Source: CAIKZZ01 sp036742455
GTDB taxonomy: Bacteria; Pseudomonadota; Gammaproteobacteria; Steroidobacterales; Steroidobacteraceae
Length of the DNA: 64,000 bases
Reading direction: 5' to 3'
NCBI GenBank assembly: GCA_036742455.1
Contig: DAINQU010000001.1
Span: 186,001 to 250,000 of the forward strand
Shown here: piece by piece, positions 25,632-32,458 of the stretch
Position numbering within the stretch: position 1 is the stretch's first letter
How the letters are laid out: each line of letters opens with the position of its first letter
Position numbers and translations under genes: made by a program
The notes under the pieces: generated by a model
What the model saw: only the letters and a program-made list of their open reading frames with translations
The model's database searches: none
Told to the model about the DNA's origin: nothing

Positions 25632-26233
25632 TGCGTAGATTCGTCGCGAGTATGCTCGGGTGTGTGGCGGTGACGATGGCCATCGGTGCGCCAATCTATC
25701 CGGTGGCGACGGGAAGCACCTTGCAGTTCCAAGGCGCCCAGCAGGGCGAAAAGTTTGTGGGCGCCATTCGCGCGTATGACGCCAAAATCGCGTTTGATCC
25801 CGCTGATACGGCCCATTCCCTATTCGACGTGTCGATGCAGTTGAAAAGCATTGATAGCACGAGTCTCGAGAGAGACCAGGCGATGCAGACCGTCGACTGG
25901 TTCGATACGGGGCACTATCCGCTTGCGACGTTCCGGACGGTTGCGTTTCGCAGTCTGGGCACGGGTTGGGTCGCCGATGCGGACTTGTCTATCAAAGGAC
26001 GCACCAAACGTATTGCCTTCCCCTTTCAGTTTCAGAAGTCGGCAACCGGCGCGATACTCGACGCGAAGGTTGCGTTGAATCGACTGGATTTCGGCTTGGG
26101 TGCCGGCGAATGGGCGGATGACAGCATGGTCGGGCACAGGGTCGAGGTGTGGGTGCACCTCGTATTGGCGGCGCCCGCGCCGTCGGTAGGCGAAAAATCA
26201 CCGACCAAAGCCGGGGCCAAGACCGCGCATTGA
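25631..26233 (+). CDS. Periplasmic YceI-family protein (second copy)
   Basis: 200 residues with signal peptide (RRFVASMLGCVAVTMAIGAP) and a divergent YceI barrel: LQFQGAQQGEKFVGAIRAYD, FDVSMQLKSIDSTSLERDQA, WFDTGHYPLATFRTVAFRSL and ADLSIKGRTKRIAFPFQF. It begins ATG within TAATG shared with the cytochrome gene, so its translation is coupled. It differs clearly from the first copy, so a recent duplication is unlikely. Confidence 0.88.
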   Translation: MRRFVASMLGCVAVTMAIGAPIYPVATGSTLQFQGAQQGEKFVGAIRAYDAKIAFDPADTAHSLFDVSMQLKSIDSTSLERDQAMQTVDWFDTGHYPLATFRTVAFRSLGTGWVADADLSIKGRTKRIAFPFQFQKSATGAILDAKVALNRLDFGLGAGEWADDSMVGHRVEVWVHLVLAAPAPSVGEKSPTKAGAKTAH

Positions 26234-26299
26234 GACTTCGTTAAACCAAATCCGTTCGGCCGGCATCTAAGCACCATACAAACTAACGCCGTACGCGGC

Positions 26300-26860
26300 G
26301 TGGACGTGGCGGTGAATCCAGGCAATGCGGAGAGCGAAGATGCGCAGCGGCACTGGTTCGACCGGGCACGAACGGGGGATCGTGAGGCCTTCGAGCGCAT
26401 CTACCGCCATCACATCGACACGGTCTACGGGCTTTGCCTGCGTTTAACGGGCCGACCCGATCGAGCCGAAGATGCGACGCAAGAGACGTTCATCGCGGCG
26501 TGGCGTGCTCTGCAACATTTCGATAGCCGTTCCACCGTGGGCACGTGGCTGCACCGAATAGCGGTGAATTCGGTACTGCAGCAGGTGCGCTATCGCGGTC
26601 GCCGCCACGAGGTGCGGGAGTCAGCCGTCGATCGTCTGCCGGACATCCCTGCGGAACACGAGCCTCCATTGGATATGGAAATGGCCATCGCGGCATTGCC
26701 CGACGGAGCTCGCCACGTGCTCGTATTGGTCGGCCTCTACGGCTACACGCATCGCGAGGCGGCGCAGTGGTTAGGCATAGCGGAGGGCACCAGCAAGGCC
26801 CACCTCCATTGGGCGCGCCAGCGCCTGTTGACCTGGCTTGAACAGGAGCCTCCTCGATGA
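26300..26860 (+). CDS. ECF-type RNA polymerase sigma factor
   Basis: 186 residues with sigma region 2 (FERIYRHHIDTVYGLCLRLT, EDATQETFIAAWRALQHF) and region 4 (LPDGARHVLVLVGLYGYTHR, EAAQWLGIAEGTSKAHLHWA). Starts with GTG. Its stop overlaps the next gene (ATGA), whose product is the probable regulator of this sigma factor. The 66 bases upstream may hold an autoregulated ECF promoter, but I cannot identify its -35/-10 pair with confidence. Confidence 0.92.
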   Translation: MDVAVNPGNAESEDAQRHWFDRARTGDREAFERIYRHHIDTVYGLCLRLTGRPDRAEDATQETFIAAWRALQHFDSRSTVGTWLHRIAVNSVLQQVRYRGRRHEVRESAVDRLPDIPAEHEPPLDMEMAIAALPDGARHVLVLVGLYGYTHREAAQWLGIAEGTSKAHLHWARQRLLTWLEQEPPR

Positions 26861-27366
26861 CTACCCGTGACGACGAGCGCACGCTGGAGGACGGTCTGGC
26901 GGCGTTACCGAGACGGATTACGCCGAAGCGGGATCTATGGCCGAAAATCGCGTCGCATTTGGACGATGGTCCTAGCGTGCGGATCGTACGGCCACGTTGG
27001 GCGCTGGGGATGGCGGCCGGCATTCTCTTGGGGGTCCTTGCATTTATGACGATCCCGCGTGGATATGGCCATTTATCCGGATCGATCCCTTCGTCGCGCG
27101 ACGCATCCCTCGTTCGGGCGCGCGTTGTATTACTAGAGGAATATCGCGAGCGTCTATCGCAGCTGGATGCGCCGACTCGGGCCAGGGTTGAACGGGACTT
27201 GGCCATGATCCGCGACGCCGAAAAGGATCTCGCGGATGCGTTACAGAACTCACCCAACAGCGAAGTCCTCTTAAGACTTTATGCCGGCGCGCTGCATCAA
27301 GAATTCGATCTCTACGATACCGTTCTAACAACGACCGAAATCAACTCAGTAAGGAATTCGACATGA
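26857..27366 (+). CDS. Single-pass membrane protein, candidate anti-sigma factor
   Basis: 169 residues: a soluble cytoplasmic N-terminus (~48 residues, including PRRITPKRDLWPKIASHLDD), one transmembrane helix (WALGMAAGILLGVLAFMTI) and a C-terminal helical, probably periplasmic part (ARVERDLAMIRDAEKDLADA). The position directly after an ECF sigma gene, with overlapping codons, argues for an anti-sigma factor. No zinc-binding HxxxCxxC motif is present. Similar proteins accompany ECF/DUF4097 operons. Confidence 0.65.
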   Translation: MTTRDDERTLEDGLAALPRRITPKRDLWPKIASHLDDGPSVRIVRPRWALGMAAGILLGVLAFMTIPRGYGHLSGSIPSSRDASLVRARVVLLEEYRERLSQLDAPTRARVERDLAMIRDAEKDLADALQNSPNSEVLLRLYAGALHQEFDLYDTVLTTTEINSVRNST

Positions 27367-28274
27367 AACAGTGGCAAGTCGTATTGACGGGGCTCTTGGT
27401 GACGGTGAGCTTCACCGCGTCACCGTCGGCAACTGCGGCGTCCGCCGTGGTGAATGAACACCGTGCCGTGGATCCGCATGGCGTGGTCGAAATTGTCGAC
27501 ACAGACGGGAAGCTCTCGGTACAGGGCTGGGATAAAGCGGAAGTGGAAGTCACAGGTTCGCTCGGTAGCGAGGCTGACCGGTTGGATATTACGGAGACCG
27601 CAGGACGCGTGACGATTCGGGTTGTCGGGAAAGGTGGGTTCCTGCACTGGGTCACGGGGTCGGCCAAAACTCAACTGTCGATCAAAGTGCCCGCGGGTGC
27701 GTCGTTGGTTGGCAAGCTCACCAGTGCGGATCTCGCCGTTGGCGGGGTCGCCGGTAATCAGGAGATCCAGTCGGTCAGCGGGGACCTTTCGCTCGCGGCC
27801 GCGAGCGATGTCCGCGTCCGCACCGTCAGCGGTGACGTCCGCGTGACGGCGGCAACGACCTCGCACGTGATTGCGGTGTCGACCGTCAGCGGAGATGCCA
27901 CGCTGAACGGCGGCTCGGGTGAGCTGACCTTTGAATCGGTCAGCGGCGACGCTCACGTGAAGGCGGGAACGCTCTCTCGAGTGGCACTGAAGTCCGTGTC
28001 CGGCGACATGGATGTCTCGATGGGATTGACTGCCGACGGGCACGTCGACGGCGAGAGCGTCAGTGGCAGCATCACACTGCATTTTGTCGGGGCGCTGCCA
28101 CCGGCAGACTATGAAGCCTCAACGATTTCTGGGGATCTTTCGACGTGCACAGGCCGAAAGGGCGCGCGGGATGACCATAACCCGTCCAGTCGCCTTGCCT
28201 TCCGGGAAGGTGCCGCCACGGGCAGGGTCCGACTCACCACAAAGAGCGGTGATATTCGCTTGTGTAATCGCTGA
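27363..28274 (+). CDS. Exported DUF4097 beta-repeat protein
   Basis: 303 residues, signal peptide at 1-27, then a right-handed beta-structure built from repeats around a Ser-Gly-Asp core: TVSGDVRV, TVSGDATL, SVSGDAHV, SVSGDMDV, TISGDLST and TKSGDIRL. Repeats of about 20 residues run from roughly residue 135 to the end. DUF4097 proteins are surface or periplasmic, of unknown function, and often belong to an ECF regulon, as the coupling to the sigma and membrane genes suggests here. Confidence 0.85.
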   Translation: MKQWQVVLTGLLVTVSFTASPSATAASAVVNEHRAVDPHGVVEIVDTDGKLSVQGWDKAEVEVTGSLGSEADRLDITETAGRVTIRVVGKGGFLHWVTGSAKTQLSIKVPAGASLVGKLTSADLAVGGVAGNQEIQSVSGDLSLAAASDVRVRTVSGDVRVTAATTSHVIAVSTVSGDATLNGGSGELTFESVSGDAHVKAGTLSRVALKSVSGDMDVSMGLTADGHVDGESVSGSITLHFVGALPPADYEASTISGDLSTCTGRKGARDDHNPSSRLAFREGAATGRVRLTTKSGDIRLCNR

Positions 28275-28279
28275 GCGAG

Positions 28280-28333
28280 GATTCTTCTCGTTGCCTAGAA
28301 TCCCTACCGCCCGGTCAGCGGTAGGACGATTCT
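28280..28333 (+). promoter_or_regulatory. Competing stem-loops covering the mutY ribosome-binding site
   Basis: The segment AGAATC (28297-28302) can pair either with GATTCT upstream (28280-28285) or with GATTCT downstream (28328-28333). In the second form, eight more pairs (28303-28310 with 28318-28325) extend it to 14 bp with a two-base bulge and a 7-base loop. That stem contains the likely ribosome site GGTAGGA and ends one base before the mutY ATG. Confidence 0.5.
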
Positions 28334-28334
28334 G

Positions 28335-29405
28335 ATGGCACAAAATGCGAAAGTGATCGACACATTTGCGTGGCGCCTGCTCGCTTGGTTCGATGAGCAC
28401 GGGCGCCACGACCTGCCGTGGCAAGTGGATCGGTCGCCGTACCGCGTCTGGGTGTCGGAGGTGATGCTTCAGCAAACGCAAGTCGCGACGGTTATTCCGT
28501 ACTTCGAGCGGTTCATGGCGCGATTCCCGACGATCGCCGCGTTGGCGACGGCGCCGCAAGACGACGTTCTGCACCATTGGTCAGGCTTGGGTTATTACGC
28601 CCGAGCCCGAAACTTACAGCGAGCAGCGCAGCGGGTTATGTCGGACTTCGGCGGCGACTTGCCGACGGAGCTCCATGCACTGCAATCATTGCCTGGCATT
28701 GGCCGCTCGACCGCGGGAGCGATCCTGGCGCAAGCACTCAACCAGCGGCACCCGATTCTGGACGGTAACGTCCGACGGGTGTTGACGAGATGGGCTGGCG
28801 TTGACGGATTTCCGGGCGATTCGGCAGTCGCGGCGCGGCTGTGGGAATTGAGCGATACGCTGACGCCGGAAGAGCGCGCCTGCGATTACACACAAGCCAT
28901 CATGGATTTGGGCGCTACGTGTTGTACGCGCAGCCGTCCAAGCTGCGGTCGCTGCCCGGTAAGTTCGGACTGCGTCGCCAATCGTGAGGGCCGGCAGTCC
29001 TTGTTGCCGCAGGCGCGGGCTACCAAGACGCGACCGACGCGCACCGTGCATTGGCTTGTCGTTCAGTCTGATGGCGCCGTTTTGCTCGCCCGTCGGCCGG
29101 CGCGCGGAATTTGGGGTGGCTTATACAGTTTTCCGGAAGCGGGCGACGCGCACGCGTTGCGCCAAGTCCTTGATGGACGTGCCGTCCCCGCGAGGCACGA
29201 CCCTGTGCCTCTGCCGATCATCCGGCACGCCTTTTCCCACTTTGAATTGGTCATTCATCCCTGGCTTTGTGTGACCGAGAGGTTCATGGAGCAACCGGAT
29301 GAGACGTGGTACAACATGGCGCAACCGGCTGTCTTGGGGCTTGCCGCGCCGGTCACGGCGTTGATCGAACGATTGCGGCACGACGGGGCTGAAGCACGGA
29401 TCTGA
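28335..29405 (+). CDS. mutY: MutY, adenine DNA glycosylase
   Basis: Removes adenine mispaired with 8-oxoG or G; 356 residues. Motifs: HGRHDLPWQ, VMLQQTQVATVIPYFERF, the helix-hairpin-helix LQSLPGIGRSTAGAILAQAL, the catalytic Asp in HPILDGNVRRVL, the [4Fe-4S] ligands C-x6-C-x2-C-x5-C (CCTRSRPSCGRCPVSSDC), and a C-terminal MutT-like domain recognising 8-oxoG (ARRPARGIWGGLYSFPE). Followed after 14 bases by the yggX gene, the classical pair. Confidence 0.96.
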   Translation: MAQNAKVIDTFAWRLLAWFDEHGRHDLPWQVDRSPYRVWVSEVMLQQTQVATVIPYFERFMARFPTIAALATAPQDDVLHHWSGLGYYARARNLQRAAQRVMSDFGGDLPTELHALQSLPGIGRSTAGAILAQALNQRHPILDGNVRRVLTRWAGVDGFPGDSAVAARLWELSDTLTPEERACDYTQAIMDLGATCCTRSRPSCGRCPVSSDCVANREGRQSLLPQARATKTRPTRTVHWLVVQSDGAVLLARRPARGIWGGLYSFPEAGDAHALRQVLDGRAVPARHDPVPLPIIRHAFSHFELVIHPWLCVTERFMEQPDETWYNMAQPAVLGLAAPVTALIERLRHDGAEARI

Positions 29406-29419
29406 AAGGGGAGTAGACG

Positions 29420-29692
29420 ATGACGCGATTGGTGCAATGCGTGGTGCTGGGCCGGGAAGCAGAAGGCTTGACGTATGCGCCGTACCCAGGTGATTTGGGC
29501 GCGCGTATTTATCGGGAGGTCTCCCAAGAAGGATGGCAGCGGTGGGTGAATCATCAAACCATGCTCATCAATGAGTATCGACTGACGCCCATCGATCCAA
29601 AGCACCGACAGTTCCTCGTCGCCGAGATGCAGAAATTCTTGTTCGGGGAAGGGGCGTCGCGACCGGAGGGCTTCGTTCCGCCGGCGCCATGA
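29420..29692 (+). CDS. yggX: YggX-type Fe(II)-trafficking / oxidative damage protection protein
   Basis: 90-residue cytosolic protein with the family start MTRLVQCVVLGREAEGL (the conserved Cys), YPGDLGARIYREVSQEGWQR, HQTMLINEYRL and FLVAEMQKFLFG. Thought to protect iron-sulfur clusters from oxidation. It sits in the mutY operon with a GGGGAG ribosome site. Confidence 0.95.
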   Translation: MTRLVQCVVLGREAEGLTYAPYPGDLGARIYREVSQEGWQRWVNHQTMLINEYRLTPIDPKHRQFLVAEMQKFLFGEGASRPEGFVPPAP

Positions 29693-29802
29693 CGGTGGCC
29701 TAGAAGCGGCTTACGCTGCGATGGGCGTTGCCGCGCCGCCCGCCTATACTCAGGCGATGGCGTGAACTGTAGAAATACCATACTGAAGCAGGGGACTGAA
29801 TC

Positions 29803-32346
29803 GTGAGCCAGAAAACCAACCGGATCGCTCCAACGTTGCGGCCACTTTTTGTTGCAACGTCCGCTATTCTTGCCGGGCACGTCGCAGGAGCGCAGCAGGC
29901 GCCCGCGGCGCCTAGCGCGGGAACGCTGGACGAAGTGATTGTGACGTCGCAAAAACGCGAGGAAAACATACAGTCTGTCCCTATCAGCATCGAAGCCATT
30001 GATTCCAAAAAGCTCGCCGATCTTCAGGTCGCCAGCTTTGACGATTACGCCCGTTATTTGCCGAGTTTGTCCGTGCAGTCGTACGGTCCGGGGCAGGCGC
30101 AGTTGTATGTCCGTGGCGTGACCAACGGCGGCGACGGCATTCACGTCGGCTCGCAGCCGTTGGTGGGTGTCTATCTGGACGAAATGCCGGTCACGACGAT
30201 CGCTAACAATCTCGACGTCCATGTTTACGACATGGCGCGCGTGGAGGAGCTCTCCGGGCCGCAAGGCACCTTATTCGGTGCCAGTTCGATGGCCGGCACG
30301 ATGCGATTGATCACCAACAAGCCGGATCCGACTCACTTCGAAGCCGGATACGACGTGACCGGCGAAACCTTCACGAAGGGCGGTCAAGGCGGGAAGTTGG
30401 AAGGCTTCGCCAATTTCCCTATCAGCGACAAGGCTGCCATCCGTTTGGTGGGCTGGACAGAGCGCGACGGTGGATTTATCAACATCGTCCGCAGTTCGCC
30501 GCAGTACTACGTGATGCCGGGCGACGCCTCCAATCCCTCCTACGTAGTCGGATCCAATCCGACGCTTTATAACGGCGGGCCGAATACCCTCGGGATTGGG
30601 TATCGGCGCGATAACGCCAATATGGTGCAGAAAAATTCCAACCCGACGAACACGTCGGGTGGCCGTGCCGCCTTGAAATTCGATTTCGCCGACCACTGGA
30701 CGGCGACGGCGACGGTCATGACGCAGGATCAGACGGCGTACGGTCAGTGGGCCTACACGCCCGAAGCCGTTACGGTGACCCCGACCATCAACGGGGCGCC
30801 GGGGCCGTCGATGACGCTCGGCGGTACGGGTGATTTGAATACCGTGCGGTACACCCCGGACATCAATACCGACCGCTGGACCATGGGCACGCTCGTGGTT
30901 GAGGGTAAGGTCGCTGATCTGGATCTGACGTATGCGGGCGGGTACATCAAGCGGCACGAGTTCCAACAGAGCGACTACTCGGATTACTCGTTCTTTTACG
31001 ATGTCGCGTATGCCTATAACCCGGCGTACTACGCCGACAACTTCCATAACAAAGCCGGTTACGACTTGCCCGGGCAGTATTACACTGGCTTTAACGATTT
31101 CACGAAGCAATCGCACGAGATTCGCTTGGCCACGCCGACCAGTTGGCGTTTGCATGGCGTAGTCGGCGCGTTCTTCGAACGCCAGACAGACCAGATGCAG
31201 TACAACTACATCATTCCGGGGCTGGCGCCCTCCCAGTCGGTGGACGGGCAGGCCAATACGGTTTGGTATGAGCGAGCCATGCGTGTTGACAAGGACTCGG
31301 CGCTGTTTGGCGACTTTACCTATGACTTGACGGCGAAGTGGGCGCTCACGGGCGGTATTCGTCTCTATCATTACGATAATACGGTGGACGGCTTTGCCGG
31401 TTTTGGCGCGACGTTCCCCTCTGCATCAAGCCAATACACAGGCGAGAACATTTGCTTCACGCCGATCGACCCTACGAATCCGTTGCTGCCTTGCAAAGAT
31501 TTGTTGAATCGCGCGACGAAGTCCGGTGAGACGCACCGCGTCAATGTGACCTATAAGTTCGATGACGACCGCATGGCGTATGCGACGGTATCGACCGGAT
31601 TCCGTCCCGGTGGCGTCAATCGGCTATTGTCCGTGCCGCCCTACAATCCCGATTATCTGACCAACTTTGAGCTCGGTACGAAGACCACCTGGTTGGAACA
31701 CCGGCTGCGCGTCAATGCAGCGCTCTTTCTCGAGCGTTGGAAGGATGCCCAGTTTGCCTATCCTGGCCCGAACGGCGTCAATGTCGTGATCAATGCTGGG
31801 CGAGCGCAGATTAAGGGCTTGGAGGGCGAAGTCCACTACAAAGTCAGTCAGGGCCTGACCGTGAGCTCATCGTTCACATTGCTCGACAGTGAGCTCTTAA
31901 CGAACGTCTGCCATTACCCGAGCCCAAGCTTCACCTGCACTGAGCCGTCATTGACCGGCAAAGACAACTCGGTGTTCGCGCCTGCCGGTTCCCGGCTGCC
32001 GGTCTCGTCCAAGTTTAAGGGCAACGCGATCGCGCGTTACGAATGGAGCGGAGGCGAATATCGCTTCCACTCACAGGTTGCCGGTGTCTACCAAACGGAC
32101 GCACTCTCGTCGCTCAAGACCGCGGATGAGGCGGTTGTCGGGAAGCAGCCTGCCTATGGCACCGTCGATTTTGCCTTAGGTGCAGCAAAGGATAGCTGGT
32201 CGACGGAGTTGTTCGTCAGCAACCTGTTTGATTCGCGTGGGCAGGCGCTGCGTTACACCAGTTGCGCGCCGTCGGTCTGCAAGCTCGTCAACGTGATTCC
32301 AACGCGGCCTCGGTTGATTGGCTTGAATTTCAGCCAGCGGTTCTGA
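29803..32346 (+). CDS. TonB-dependent outer-membrane receptor
   Basis: 847 residues starting with GTG. Signal peptide near residues 14-36, followed by a TonB-box-like segment (TLDEVIVTSQKREENIQSVP), a plug domain (LYVRGVTNGGDG..., RVEELSGPQGTLFGASSMAG, MRLITNKPD) and a long barrel ending in an aromatic residue (RLIGLNFSQRF). It belongs to the iron-complex/FecA-like receptor class, but the ligand is not deducible; no siderophore genes are nearby. Confidence 0.92.
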   Translation: MSQKTNRIAPTLRPLFVATSAILAGHVAGAQQAPAAPSAGTLDEVIVTSQKREENIQSVPISIEAIDSKKLADLQVASFDDYARYLPSLSVQSYGPGQAQLYVRGVTNGGDGIHVGSQPLVGVYLDEMPVTTIANNLDVHVYDMARVEELSGPQGTLFGASSMAGTMRLITNKPDPTHFEAGYDVTGETFTKGGQGGKLEGFANFPISDKAAIRLVGWTERDGGFINIVRSSPQYYVMPGDASNPSYVVGSNPTLYNGGPNTLGIGYRRDNANMVQKNSNPTNTSGGRAALKFDFADHWTATATVMTQDQTAYGQWAYTPEAVTVTPTINGAPGPSMTLGGTGDLNTVRYTPDINTDRWTMGTLVVEGKVADLDLTYAGGYIKRHEFQQSDYSDYSFFYDVAYAYNPAYYADNFHNKAGYDLPGQYYTGFNDFTKQSHEIRLATPTSWRLHGVVGAFFERQTDQMQYNYIIPGLAPSQSVDGQANTVWYERAMRVDKDSALFGDFTYDLTAKWALTGGIRLYHYDNTVDGFAGFGATFPSASSQYTGENICFTPIDPTNPLLPCKDLLNRATKSGETHRVNVTYKFDDDRMAYATVSTGFRPGGVNRLLSVPPYNPDYLTNFELGTKTTWLEHRLRVNAALFLERWKDAQFAYPGPNGVNVVINAGRAQIKGLEGEVHYKVSQGLTVSSSFTLLDSELLTNVCHYPSPSFTCTEPSLTGKDNSVFAPAGSRLPVSSKFKGNAIARYEWSGGEYRFHSQVAGVYQTDALSSLKTADEAVVGKQPAYGTVDFALGAAKDSWSTELFVSNLFDSRGQALRYTSCAPSVCKLVNVIPTRPRLIGLNFSQRF

Positions 32347-32356
32347 TGCGGATACA

Positions 32357-32383
32357 GCGCAGAAACGGATTTCTGCGCGCTTT
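32357..32383 (+). terminator. Probable terminator after the TonB receptor gene
   Basis: Nine-base perfect arms (32357-32365 with 32370-32378) and a 4-base loop, followed by a short imperfect T run (CTTTC). Located 10 bases beyond the stop codon. Confidence 0.55.
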
Positions 32384-32458
32384 CACCGGGCGTTCATAAC
32401 CGATACTGACAATGGGAATTGGGCGCTCACCGCGCCCATGATCCATTTAGGGGTCGGT

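Noticed and set aside
28303..28325. Rho-independent terminator for the DUF4097 operon
   Set aside because: The stem has no T run after it and it runs directly into the mutY start codon; a role at the ribosome site fits better.
30271..31371. 366-codon minus-strand frame opposite the TonB receptor
   Set aside because: Antisense shadow of a clear receptor gene; no family features.
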